Assembly (NCBI GenBank): GCA_964548165.1
Contig: CAZJQD010000062.1
Location: 1-14,964, forward strand
Direction of reading: 5' to 3'
Length of the DNA stretch: 14,964 nt
From: CAZJQD01 sp964548165 [NCBI: uncultured bacterium]
Lineage (GTDB): Bacteria > UBA8481
The position numbers were made by a program, and so were the translations under genes. The first letter of the stretch is position 1, and each line of letters begins with the position of its first letter. A model generated the notes under the pieces. The model was given only the letters and a program-made list of their open reading frames with translations. It did no database searches and was not told the origin of the DNA. Shown here piece after piece: positions 1 to 7,659 of this stretch.

Positions 1-346
1 TGATGCCGTAGAACGTCAACGTGACGAAGAAGATCCAGCGCGCGACGGTCGCGAGCAGGGCCGGGACGGTCAGGATGTGGGCCAGGGCGAAGACCGAGAC
101 CGCGACCAGGACCGGCGTCGAGGCGCGATCGAGGAGATCGAGCAGGCAGTCGTCCATGACCGTCTCGGTCCGCGCGGCCAGCTTGCGTAGGCGCCGGCTG
201 ACGAACGAGGCGTAGACGCGCGCCGCCACGGCCAGCGCGACCACGACAACGAAGGCCACCGCGTATTCCCTCAACGAGTTGCGATAAAAAACCCGGTCCC
301 AGACCGGGTGGGTCAGGAACATACCCGGATCCCACGCCCCCTTCAC
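1..346 (-). CDS. MscS-family mechanosensitive channel, N-terminal part (cut by window edge)
   Basis: Only the first ~115 residues are present; the gene runs off the left edge. The translation has a membrane segment (YAVAFVVVVALAVAARVY), then a basic stretch (SRRLRKLAARTETVMDDCLLDLLDR), then a second hydrophobic stretch (STPVLVAVSVFALAHIL) and a third (LLATVARWIFFVTLTFYG). A helix followed by RRLRKLAxRT and a D-D-x-L-L motif is typical of the N-terminal membrane region of YnaI/YbdG-type MscS channels, which release solutes on hypo-osmotic shock; the pore helix and beta domain lie outside the window. I chose the GTG at 346 because it overlaps the glgB stop as GTGA and has GGAG about 10 bases upstream. 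An ATG at 322 is the alternative, with a weaker ribosome site. Family assignment is fairly good, but only the least conserved part is visible. Confidence 0.7.
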   Translation of the reverse strand, partial: MKGAWDPGMFLTHPVWDRVFYRNSLREYAVAFVVVVALAVAARVYASFVSRRLRKLAARTETVMDDCLLDLLDRASTPVLVAVSVFALAHILTVPALLATVARWIFFVTLTFYGI

Positions 347-2574
347 GCCGGCCTATCTCCATGCCCGTCGGACCGGTACATCAGCAGGGACAGGGGCGGG
401 AGCGTCAGGACGACGGAGTGGAGGAGCCCGTGGTGGGCTCGCCCCTCCTCCGCCTTCACCCCCGGGAAGTTCCCGATGTCACTGCCCCCATAGATCGACG
501 CGTTCGTGTTGAAGATCTCGCGCCAGTAGCCGGCACGAGGAACGCCGACGCGATATCCCGATCGCGGGACGGCCGAGAAGTTCGCCACCACCAAGACCAC
601 CCGCCGCTCCTCGCTGCTCTTGCGGAGAAACGAGATGATGCTCTGCTCCATGTCGCGATTGTCCACCCACTGGAACCCCCGGTCCCAGTGATCCTCCTCG
701 TGCAGCGCGGGCTCGTCGCGGTACACGTGGTTGAGGTCCTTCACCAGCTTCTGGATCGACTCGTGCTCCGGTTGCTCCAGGAGCTCCCAGTCGAGCTCGC
801 GGTTCACGCCCCACTCCCCCGCCTGCGCGAACTCGCCGCCCATGAAGAGGAGCTTCTTGCCGGGGTGGGTGTACTGGAAACCGTAGAGCATCCGGAGGTT
901 GGCGAACTTCTCCTCCTTCGTCCCCGGCATCTTCTTCAAGAGCGACCGCTTGCCGTGCACGACCTCGTCGTGCGACAGGACCAGCATGTACTTTTCGCGG
1001 AAGGCATAGTCGAGCATGAAGGTCAGCTTGCCGTGGTGGTAACGGCGGTAGTAGGGCTTGCGGGTCAGGTACTCCAGCGTGTCGTGCATCCAGCCCATGT
1101 TCCACTTGTACGAGAACCCCAGGCCGCCGACGTAGTAGGGCTTGGAGACGCCGCTCCACGCCGTCGATTCCTCGGCGATCGTCACGACGCCGGGATGTCG
1201 CTCGTGCACGGCCTTGTTGAGAGAACGCATGAAGGCGATCGCCTCCAGGTTCTCGTTGCCCCCGTACTTGTTCGGCACCCACTGGCCGGGCTTGCGGGAG
1301 TAATCGAGGTAAAGCATCGACGCGACGGCGTCGACCCGGATCCCGTCCACGTGGTACTTCTCGACCCAGAAGAGCGCGCTGGAGATGAGAAAGCTCTTCA
1401 CCTCGTGGCGGCCGAAATTGAAGATGGCCGTCTTCCAGTCCGGGTGGAACCCCTGGCGCGGATCCGCATGCTCGTAGAGATGCGATCCGTCAAACCGCGC
1501 CAGGCCATGCGGATCCCGGGGGAAGTGCGCGGGCACCCAGTCGAGGAGCACGCCGATGCCGGCCTTGTGACACTCGTTGACGAAAAACATGAAGTCGTCG
1601 GGTGTGCCAAAGCGGCTGGTGGGCGCGAAATAGCTCGTCACCTGGTAGCCCCACGACTCGTCCAGCGGATGCTCCATCACCGGCATCAGCTCGATGTGCG
1701 TGTAGCCCATCTCCTTCACGTAGGGAATGAGATCCTCGGCGATCTCGCGGTAGTTGTAGAACGGCTGCTCGGGGGTGCCCTTGCGGATCCAGGACCCCGG
1801 GTGCACCTCGTAGACCGTCATGGGGCTGTGATAGTGCTTCGCGCCGGCGCGGGCCTTGAGCCACTCCTCGTCCTGCCAGGCGAACTTCTCGAGGTCCCAG
1901 ACGATCGAGGATTTCTTGGGCCGGAACTGGGCCGCGTAGGCGTAGGGGTCGCTCTTCACCAGCGTCTTGCCATCTCTCGACCGGATGACGAACTTGTAGA
2001 GCGATCCCTCCTTGAGGCCGGGCACGAAGAGTTCCCAGAGGCCGTTGCGGCCCGTGTAGTGCATCGGGTGCGTGCGCCCGCTCCAGCCGTTGAAGACCCC
2101 GGCGACGCTGACGTATTTCGCGCACGGAGCCCAGACCGTGAAGTTCACCCCCGGGACCCCCGCGTTCTTCGCGATCCGCCCCCCCAGCACCCTGTAGATG
2201 TCCGGGTGATCGCCGGCGACGAAGGCGTCGATATCCTCTTTCTTAAGCATCGACTTGAACTTGGGGTTGTAGGCGTCCTCGACCGTCCGCGCCTTGCCGT
2301 CGCGGCGGACGATCGCGATCTTGTAATCGAAGATCTCGGTGCTCGACGGAAAGCGGGCCTCGAAGAGCCCGTCGCCATGGAGCTTCTCCATGGGCGTGCG
2401 CTCTTTCGTCTCCGCGTGGACGACCTCGGCCGACTCCGCGCCGAGATCGAAGAAGCGGAGAGCAAGCCCCTTGTCGGCGCCGCGCGTCACGCGGTGAAGG
2501 CCCAGGACGGAGTGCGGGTACTTGTACTGCGCGGAGAGAAGCTTGGCGATCTGGACGCCCGTGAGTCGGCTCAT
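343..2574 (-). CDS. glgB: 1,4-alpha-glucan branching enzyme GlgB
   Basis: Cytosolic GH13 enzyme that cuts alpha-1,4-glucan chains and re-attaches them by alpha-1,6 bonds, making glycogen branches. At 743 residues it matches full-length GlgB with an N1 domain (start to ~115), an N2/CBM48 domain (~125-230, with FTVWAPCAKYVSVAGVFNGW), a (beta/alpha)8 barrel and a C-terminal beta domain. The catalytic residues are visible: nucleophile D415 in GIRVDAVASM, acid/base E468 in TIAEESTAW and D536 in LSHDEVVHGKRS. Their spacing (53 and 121 residues from the nucleophile) equals that of E. coli GlgB. The start ATG overlaps the upstream radical SAM stop as ATGA, with AGGTG six bases before it. The stop overlaps the channel gene. 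No glgA, glgC or glgX is visible here. Assignment is secure. Confidence 0.97.
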   Translation of the reverse strand: MSRLTGVQIAKLLSAQYKYPHSVLGLHRVTRGADKGLALRFFDLGAESAEVVHAETKERTPMEKLHGDGLFEARFPSSTEIFDYKIAIVRRDGKARTVEDAYNPKFKSMLKKEDIDAFVAGDHPDIYRVLGGRIAKNAGVPGVNFTVWAPCAKYVSVAGVFNGWSGRTHPMHYTGRNGLWELFVPGLKEGSLYKFVIRSRDGKTLVKSDPYAYAAQFRPKKSSIVWDLEKFAWQDEEWLKARAGAKHYHSPMTVYEVHPGSWIRKGTPEQPFYNYREIAEDLIPYVKEMGYTHIELMPVMEHPLDESWGYQVTSYFAPTSRFGTPDDFMFFVNECHKAGIGVLLDWVPAHFPRDPHGLARFDGSHLYEHADPRQGFHPDWKTAIFNFGRHEVKSFLISSALFWVEKYHVDGIRVDAVASMLYLDYSRKPGQWVPNKYGGNENLEAIAFMRSLNKAVHERHPGVVTIAEESTAWSGVSKPYYVGGLGFSYKWNMGWMHDTLEYLTRKPYYRRYHHGKLTFMLDYAFREKYMLVLSHDEVVHGKRSLLKKMPGTKEEKFANLRMLYGFQYTHPGKKLLFMGGEFAQAGEWGVNRELDWELLEQPEHESIQKLVKDLNHVYRDEPALHEEDHWDRGFQWVDNRDMEQSIISFLRKSSEERRVVLVVANFSAVPRSGYRVGVPRAGYWREIFNTNASIYGGSDIGNFPGVKAEEGRAHHGLLHSVVLTLPPLSLLMYRSDGHGDRPA

Positions 2575-3695
2575 GCATTCACCTCGGATCTTCCCGCCAT
2601 CGCGGGCCGGCTGTCGCCGGGCGCGCGTACCTCCAGGTGCTCGGGCCGGCGCTCCGGAGGACGATACCGTACGGCGAAGCCCCGGGCACGGGGAATGGCG
2701 AGGAGCGCCTCCAGATCGCTCTCGATCCGGGCGCCCGCCTTCTCGGTCACCTCGTCCTCCAGCGGGAGGTCGAAATCGTCGGCCCCCCAGTCCAGCGCGT
2801 CGAAGGCGGCCTCGTTGAGCGTCAGCACGGAGGTCCGGACGTGGCGGACATTATCGAGGACGATGCGGCTCAGGGCGATGTGCCGGCAGTATTCCTCCGA
2901 GGAGACCTCCGAACCTCCCAGGGCCGTTGCGTAGGGCTTGTAGGTCCACGCCAGGAAACTGAAGAGCGCCCCGTCATTCTCGTCCTGGAAGCGGCGCGTC
3001 CGCTCCAGGTGCTCCAGCCGCTCGTCGATCGTCTCGTCGAACCCGATCACCATGGTCGCCGTGGTCCGAAGCCCCGCCGCGACGATGGCCTTCTGCGCCG
3101 CGAAGAACTCCGCGACCGTGTACTTGTACTTGGCGTGGCGACGCCGGAAGTCCTCGGTCAGGATCTCGGCGCCGCCGCCCGTGATCCAGTGGACGCCCGC
3201 GTCCCCGAGCCGGCGCGCCGCCTCCATGCATGTCACGCCGGCGCGCTCGGCCAGGTAGAGAAACTCGGCGATCGTCAGCGCGTAGAACTCCACGCGCCCC
3301 CCGTAGCGGCGCCGCACCCGCGCGAAGAGGTCGCAGTAGAAGTCGAGCCCGACGCCGGGGTCGAATCCGCCGTTGAAGCCGACGAGGTCGCCGCCGCGCG
3401 CGACGAGGTCGTCGATCTTCTGGAAGATCTGCTCCTCGGTCAGGCGGTAGGCGCCCGCCGCCCCCGGCAGGACGTAGAAGGCGCAGTAGTCGCACTGGGC
3501 CACGCACGTGTTCGTGTAGTTGATGATGCGCATGATGGTGTAGGTGGCCGCGCGGGGATCGTGCCAGCGGGCGCGGACGATGCCCGCCAGTGCCTTCAGT
3601 TCGCCGGGATCGGCGGACTGCCAGAGCGCGCGCGCCTCGACGATCGAGATCCGGCCTCCGTCGGCGAGCCTTCGCCCGAGAACGCCGCCCGTCAT
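2571..3695 (-). CDS. mqnC: MqnC-like radical SAM enzyme (cyclic dehypoxanthinyl futalosine synthase family)
   Basis: A 374-residue radical SAM protein of the MqnC/MqnE/CofH family. MqnC cyclises dehypoxanthinyl futalosine in the futalosine route to menaquinone. The [4Fe-4S] site is CVAQCDYC (C64, C68, C71) inside NYTNTCVAQCDYCAFY, which is MqnC-like. Also MqnC-like are the EEQIFQKIDDL helix, GGGAEIL at 173-179, LRTTATMVIGFDET and YCRHIALSRIVLDN. Departures: where I remember MqnC having QGG before the substrate loop, this has NGG (N108), and the C-terminal core reads SVLTLNEAAFDALDWGADDFD with DLPLEDEVTEKAG after it. It may be true MqnC or a diverged paralog; no other menaquinone gene is in the window. 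It starts 74 bp after the DUF2225-cNMP gene, with only a weak GAGCGAG-type ribosome site, and its stop overlaps glgB. The family is certain; the exact reaction is less so. Confidence 0.75.
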   Translation of the reverse strand: MTGGVLGRRLADGGRISIVEARALWQSADPGELKALAGIVRARWHDPRAATYTIMRIINYTNTCVAQCDYCAFYVLPGAAGAYRLTEEQIFQKIDDLVARGGDLVGFNGGFDPGVGLDFYCDLFARVRRRYGGRVEFYALTIAEFLYLAERAGVTCMEAARRLGDAGVHWITGGGAEILTEDFRRRHAKYKYTVAEFFAAQKAIVAAGLRTTATMVIGFDETIDERLEHLERTRRFQDENDGALFSFLAWTYKPYATALGGSEVSSEEYCRHIALSRIVLDNVRHVRTSVLTLNEAAFDALDWGADDFDLPLEDEVTEKAGARIESDLEALLAIPRARGFAVRYRPPERRPEHLEVRAPGDSRPAMAGRSEVNA

Positions 3696-3769
3696 CGCTC
3701 GCTCATGATTGCCACGCGCTTAGTAGCGTCGCTGGTTCTTCGACGCCGGCGCTCATCGGCATAGCCCCA
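3696..3769 (-). other. Intergenic spacer with small hairpin
   Basis: Short gap between the DUF2225-cNMP stop and the radical SAM start. It holds an inverted repeat GCGTCG (3726-3731) / CGACGC (3741-3746) with a 9-base loop. No T-run follows on the minus strand, so it does not look like an intrinsic terminator; readthrough to the radical SAM gene is likely. It could be an RNA-stability or attenuating hairpin, but a 6-bp stem is also expected by chance at this GC content. Confidence 0.3.
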
Positions 3770-5446
3770 TCATGCCGGCCCGCGCTCCCAGACCTCGGCC
3801 ACCAGCGACTCCAGTTCCAGGGAGAGCGGGCGCGCCGCCTGCCGTAACGGCGAGCCGTCGCTCGGAGATGAAACCGAAGAAGCGTCTCGCGGCTCCGCGG
3901 CCGAAGCCACGTCGGCCGGGGGCGCCAGATCGCCAGCCTCGGTCACCGCGCGCTCCACCGGCGGCAGGACGACGTGCGTGGTCTCGACGATGGGAACCAG
4001 CCGGGACTGCACGAAGGCGTCGTAGGCCTTGAGGCGCCGCGCCAGCACTTCCATGATCCGAAGCGCGATCGCCGGAGCGCTCCGGATGATCGTCTCGAAA
4101 TCGGCGGCGCCGATGCGGATCGCGCGCAGGGGCTCGATGGCCCGGACGGTGGCGAACCGCGGCGCGCCGTCGAGGAGCGACATCTCGCCGAAGAAGGCGC
4201 CCTTCCCGAGCAACGCGAGGACGCGCTCTTCTTCGCCCCCCGCGCGCGTGACCCGCGCCACGCCGTCGAGAATGAAGTAGAGATCGCGATCCGCGGAACC
4301 CTCCCGGACGACGATCTCACCCGCACCGTACGAACAGCCGTGACGCGCAAAGAGAGGCTCGAAGTTCACGGCCCACTCCACGGTCTCGGTCGTGGACCCG
4401 ATGCCGGCGGACTCCACGAGGCCCGCGCCTGCCGGGCGCTCGCCTGCCGGGCGCTCGCCTACCAGGCGCTCGACCGGGCGCGGAGGCGACGCGGGCAGGG
4501 GCTGGCTGAAGACGCGATCGGGTGGCTCGGCGACCGGAGAAAACGCCGACTTCGTCGCCGGCGAAGACGGAGCCGGGGGCGGCTGCCCGGACGGCAGGGG
4601 CACGGGCACCCCCGGAGGCGCGGCGGCCGCCACGCCCGGATCCACGGCTTTCAGGAGCGGCTTGAGATCCTCGATCTTCACGCGCAGCTCCGCGCTCCCC
4701 GATCGCGAGACCGCCTGCAGGGACATGCTCAGGAACTTCAACGCCCGCGCATGCCGCGCCGCCCGATCCGTTCCCGGGGCCTCGAGAAGCATGTAGTTCG
4801 TCGCGGCGATCATGTAGGGAATCGCCTCCTGGCCGAAGTTAACGCCATAGTCAGGGCCCACATACAGGCCGTCCGGGAGGCTCTCCTTCACGTACCCCTG
4901 CTCGAGAAATTCGTCCGCTGTCACCAGGGCGTCCGTCACGGCGCGGCCCGCATCCCACGGCAAGGTCATGCCCGACGCCGCCGCAAGCTCGATCATCCAC
5001 GCGCGGCGATAGGCGATCCAGCCGATCCGAAAGGCGCGGATCGGCCCGCTCCGGGCGCGATACCAGGTGTCGGCCAGGAGATAGGAGACAAGCCCGAGGC
5101 GCAGGTCGCGCGTCGCTTCCAGGGCCGCCGACGTGATGCCCCACTTCTTGAGGAGCGCTCGTCCCTCGTGGGCCGCCGACTCGCGGACGGCCGTGTCGAT
5201 CTTGATCCGCGCGTCGTCGAACTCGGACTCGACGGCGGTCAGCGTGCAGGCCGGACAGATCGCCAGCGAGTAGACGAGGGGATCCGGCATACCGCCCGGC
5301 AAGGCGTCGTAGACGTTGCGGAGCCGCCAATCGCGCGCCTTGGCCGCCACCTTGCGCGTCAGCAGTTTCTCGTAGGAGAAGGCGCAACTGCACGCGGGGC
5401 ACATCTTCGCCACCTGGTAGGTCCAGGTCGTCAAGCGGTCGGCCAT
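3770..5446 (-). CDS. DUF2225 zinc-binding protein fused to a cyclic-nucleotide-binding domain
   Basis: A 558-residue soluble protein with no signal peptide or membrane segment. Residues ~10-270 match DUF2225: two CPAC knuckles (C16/C19 and C64/C67) probably bind one zinc, and PDPLVYSLAICPAC is typical of that family, which has no known function. A proline/alanine-rich linker (~272-350) contains tandem RPAGE-like pentapeptides. Residues ~362-475 form a CAP/Crp-type cNMP domain, with YGAGEIVVREG, DLYFILDGVARV and the phosphate-binding cassette FGEMSLLDGAPRFATV. Conserved E421 and R430 are present, but the Ser/Thr that usually follows the Arg is Phe431. No DNA-binding helix-turn-helix follows; the ~80-residue tail looks disordered, with a short final helix. 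It is 21 bp from the upstream sugar-binding protein gene, with a strong GGGGGAG site, so they are co-transcribed. A regulatory or sensory role is inference. Confidence 0.85.
   Translation of the reverse strand: MADRLTTWTYQVAKMCPACSCAFSYEKLLTRKVAAKARDWRLRNVYDALPGGMPDPLVYSLAICPACTLTAVESEFDDARIKIDTAVRESAAHEGRALLKKWGITSAALEATRDLRLGLVSYLLADTWYRARSGPIRAFRIGWIAYRRAWMIELAAASGMTLPWDAGRAVTDALVTADEFLEQGYVKESLPDGLYVGPDYGVNFGQEAIPYMIAATNYMLLEAPGTDRAARHARALKFLSMSLQAVSRSGSAELRVKIEDLKPLLKAVDPGVAAAAPPGVPVPLPSGQPPPAPSSPATKSAFSPVAEPPDRVFSQPLPASPPRPVERLVGERPAGERPAGAGLVESAGIGSTTETVEWAVNFEPLFARHGCSYGAGEIVVREGSADRDLYFILDGVARVTRAGGEEERVLALLGKGAFFGEMSLLDGAPRFATVRAIEPLRAIRIGAADFETIIRSAPAIALRIMEVLARRLKAYDAFVQSRLVPIVETTHVVLPPVERAVTEAGDLAPPADVASAAEPRDASSVSSPSDGSPLRQAARPLSLELESLVAEVWERGPA
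4426..4470. repeat. 15-bp tandem repeat, three units
   Basis: Units CGCCTGCCGGGCGCT at 4426-4440 and 4441-4455 are identical; 4456-4470 differs at two bases. The repeat lies inside the DUF2225-cNMP gene and is in frame, coding on the minus strand for successive five-residue units (RLVGE, RPAGE, RPAGA-like) in the linker between the two domains. Copy number can change without breaking the frame, so linker length may vary between strains. Confidence 0.85.
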
Positions 5447-5467
5447 GTATCTACTCCCCCTTGATCA

Positions 5468-6766
5468 TCAACGGTGCGCCGCGGTCGTGGCCGACGACGG
5501 CGCGCCGGGCGTCGCCAGCGCGCCGGGCGCCGCCAGCGCCCGCCACCGACGCTCAGCCTCACGCGCGGCCACCTCGGGCCTCGTCCCCGCGAAGACGCGG
5601 TCGAGGCACCCGGGTTCCCCGGTCACGTCATCGCGCATCATCACGGTCCAGACGTGCTGCATCTGGACATCCGTCGGCATCAGCACCGCCGAGTCCCAGA
5701 AGACCTGCGGCCGCGCGGTGAGCGGATGGCTCGAGAGCGCGTCGAACTCGTAGGCCCGGCGATTCGCGGGCATGTATCCCGCCACGACGTTCATCAGGCA
5801 CCCGCTGAAGGGCGACGTGAGGTGGCGCATCACCTCGACGGCCAGGTCCACCCGCGGCGAGTGCGCGGCAACCGCGAACGCCTTCACCCCGAGAAACGGC
5901 GCCGGGTGCCGGCGCGAGGGTGATAACAGCGGGAGCGGTGCGATGCCGATCGGGATGCGGTCCCATGCCAGGCTCCCGTAGGCCCAGGGGCCGCTGATGA
6001 GAAAGGGCGCGCGGCCGCTGTTGAAGATCGCCATCTGCCGCTCCCAATCCACCGTGTCCGGGATCACGTGCTGAACGCGCGCCAGGTCCCGGGCGAAAGC
6101 GAGCGACTTGAGCATCGCGGGGCTTCGCACGGCGAAGTTGCCCCTCGCGTCGAAGACCTGGCCGCCGAACCCGTGCAACCACATCGCATGGAAGTAGAAG
6201 TTGGCGCGTTCGTACACGATCCCCCAGCGATCCCGGCGCGGGTCCGCGAAGCGCCGGGCCGTGGCCAGCATCTCGTTGGTCGTCCGCGGCGCGCGGTCGA
6301 CGAGGTTGCGGTTGTAATAGAGCATCAGCGACTCGAACGAGAGCGGGAGTCCGTAGAGCTTGCTCTCATGGCGAAGCGGGGTCACGCACTGCGGGATGAA
6401 ATCGGAAAGCTCGGCCGAGTCGATCCGCGAATCGAGCGGCAGGAGCCACCCGCGCCGCGCCCAGGGCACGATCTTGTCGTGGGCCCAGACCACGAGGTCC
6501 GGCGATCCCGCCCCCGGCTCCGCCAGCGCCGACTCGACCCGGGCTATGTACTCGGCCCCGTCGATGGCAACGAGCTTCACCTGGTTCTCGTGAGCCTCAT
6601 TGAAGGCCGCGACCGCCGTCTCCAGGGCCTCCGCCTCGCGTCCCCGGAAGGAGTGCCAGAGCGTCACCGCTTCCGCGGACGCCGGCGCGGTGAACGACAG
6701 GATGAGAGCGAGCCCGAAAAGGCCGGCGACGAAGCCACGGGCGACCGTGCGGATCATGCGAAGCAT
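5468..6766 (-). CDS. MalE-like extracellular sugar-binding protein (ABC transporter type)
   Basis: A 432-residue periplasmic solute-binding protein of family 1. A Sec signal peptide is clear: MLRMIRTVARG, a hydrophobic core, then ASA|EA with cleavage near residue 31; there is no lipobox Cys. Maltose-binding-protein hallmarks are PDLVVWAHDK (89-98), the YGLPLSFESLMLYYNRNL hinge region and ISGPWAYG (257-264), so an oligosaccharide such as maltodextrin is the likely ligand (inference). No permease or ATPase gene lies in the window, so it is an orphan here. The C-terminus ends in a low-complexity A/P/G/T tail coded by an 18-bp duplication. Neither the ATG at 6766 nor the in-frame ATG at 6757 has a strong ribosome site. 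It follows the SIMPL gene by 44 bp and precedes the DUF2225-cNMP gene by 21 bp, suggesting one operon. Confidence 0.9.
   Translation of the reverse strand: MLRMIRTVARGFVAGLFGLALILSFTAPASAEAVTLWHSFRGREAEALETAVAAFNEAHENQVKLVAIDGAEYIARVESALAEPGAGSPDLVVWAHDKIVPWARRGWLLPLDSRIDSAELSDFIPQCVTPLRHESKLYGLPLSFESLMLYYNRNLVDRAPRTTNEMLATARRFADPRRDRWGIVYERANFYFHAMWLHGFGGQVFDARGNFAVRSPAMLKSLAFARDLARVQHVIPDTVDWERQMAIFNSGRAPFLISGPWAYGSLAWDRIPIGIAPLPLLSPSRRHPAPFLGVKAFAVAAHSPRVDLAVEVMRHLTSPFSGCLMNVVAGYMPANRRAYEFDALSSHPLTARPQVFWDSAVLMPTDVQMQHVWTVMMRDDVTGEPGCLDRVFAGTRPEVAAREAERRWRALAAPGALATPGAPSSATTAAHR
5501..5536. repeat. 18-bp tandem duplication at the 3' end of the sugar-binding protein gene
   Basis: CGCGCCGGGCGTCGCCAG (5501-5518) is followed directly by the same 18 bases with one change (5519-5536). 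It is in frame and codes the Ala/Pro/Gly-rich tail (LAAPGALATPGAP) beyond the folded domain. Probably a recent slippage duplication with little structural effect. Confidence 0.8.
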
Positions 6767-6810
6767 GTTCGCAGGTTCAGGTCAACGGGTCAGCAGAATT
6801 CAGCCCCGCT

Positions 6811-7548
6811 CTACCCCTCGATGGCGAAGTTGATGGTCACGACGGCCATGGCTTCCTTGTCGCGGCTGGAGGTATCCAGCATGCCGCCGTCGGAGACCTC
6901 CGTGGAGTTGACGGGCCGGACCTGGAAGACGCCGACGCGCACGCCGCGCGCGGTGCCCAGCGTCGATCCCGTCTTCGTCGCGATCGCGGTCGCGCGCTCC
7001 CGGGCGTTCGCGGCGGCCTCGCCGGCCAGCTCGATCTTCAAGGCCTCGAGCCCCGTGAAGAAGTACTGCGGCTCGTCGGACTCGAAGTACAGGCCCTCCT
7101 CCAGGAGGTCCGTAGCCGAGCTGGCCAGCTTGACGAGGAAGTCGACGTCGCGGGACGTGATCTTGAAGTTGAGCGTCAGCTGGTAGCCGATCACTTCCTC
7201 GGTCGTGCCGTACCCATTGGGGTTGGGTTTACGGATGGCCTCCGTGTTCAAGGGCGGGATCTCGATGTCCGAATCCTTCACACCCTGGCGGCGGAAATAC
7301 ACGAGCACCTTCTCGCGCGCCGTCTTCAACGCCGCGTAGGCGCTCTGCACGTCGGCTCCACGGACCCGGATGCGCGAGTTCCAGACGGCCATGTCGGAGC
7401 TGATGGGACGGATGGCCGAACCCGTGACCGTCAGCGTCTGCCCCGACGCCTTCAATTCAGCGAGGGGCCCAGCGAGGATGAACGCGGATAGGGCCAGCCC
7501 GGCGGCGAGCACCAACCCGAAGACAACAAGACCTGGTTGACGATTCAT
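6811..7548 (-). CDS. SIMPL (DUF541) domain protein, membrane-anchored
   Basis: A 245-residue protein of the SIMPL/DUF541 family (YggE, BP26 relatives). It has an N-terminal hydrophobic segment at ~7-29 (LVVFGLVLAAGLALSAFILAG) that anchors or exports it to the periplasm. The SIMPL fold follows: LTVTGSAIRPISSDMAVW, AREKVLVYFRRQGVKDSDI, the YQLTLNFKITSRDVDFLVKLASSATDLLEEG stretch, AAANARERATAIATKTGS and the closing AMAVVTINFAIEG strand. YggE relatives are linked to oxidative-stress tolerance and BP26 forms oligomeric channels, but the molecular role is unsettled. AAGGA about eight bases before the ATG gives a good ribosome site. It lies 111 bp after speA and 44 bp before the sugar-binding protein gene, so it may share the speA transcript or have its own promoter in that gap. 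Confidence 0.88.
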   Translation of the reverse strand: MNRQPGLVVFGLVLAAGLALSAFILAGPLAELKASGQTLTVTGSAIRPISSDMAVWNSRIRVRGADVQSAYAALKTAREKVLVYFRRQGVKDSDIEIPPLNTEAIRKPNPNGYGTTEEVIGYQLTLNFKITSRDVDFLVKLASSATDLLEEGLYFESDEPQYFFTGLEALKIELAGEAAANARERATAIATKTGSTLGTARGVRVGVFQVRPVNSTEVSDGGMLDTSSRDKEAMAVVTINFAIEG

Positions 7549-7659
7549 AATTCACATTCCTTCTCCGGCGGCGTCCTGCGCCTCACCGGTCACTCACACC
7601 CGTTGGACCAGCCGGACTCCCCGAAAGTTCCAGACCCCGGCTCTTCTGACCCTTCCTCC
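7549..7659 (-). other. Intergenic spacer between speA and the SIMPL gene
   Basis: The spacer holds an inverted repeat AGCCGG (7610-7615) / CCGGCT (7637-7642) with a 21-base loop. On the minus strand it is followed by GGTCCAACGG, not a T-run, so it is not a classic terminator. The SIMPL ribosome site (AAGGA) lies at the low-coordinate end. I see no convincing -35/-10 pair, so readthrough from speA is possible but unproven. Confidence 0.3.

Noticed and set aside
361-2934. 857-codon open frame on the plus strand opposite glgB and the radical SAM gene
   Set aside because: It is antisense to two genes with intact catalytic motifs. Its composition (Arg, Val, Leu, His rich, no domain) is that of a GC-rich shadow frame.
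4426-4470. Tandem repeat considered as a CRISPR-like array
   Set aside because: Units are 15 bp with no spacers and lie inside a coding frame.
3974-5464. 496-codon plus-strand frame opposite the DUF2225-cNMP gene
   Set aside because: Arg/Gly-rich shadow with no recognisable domain; the opposite strand carries two clear domains.
7610-7642. Hairpin after speA as a terminator
   Set aside because: Only 6 bp of stem, a 21-base loop and no T-run on the transcribed side.
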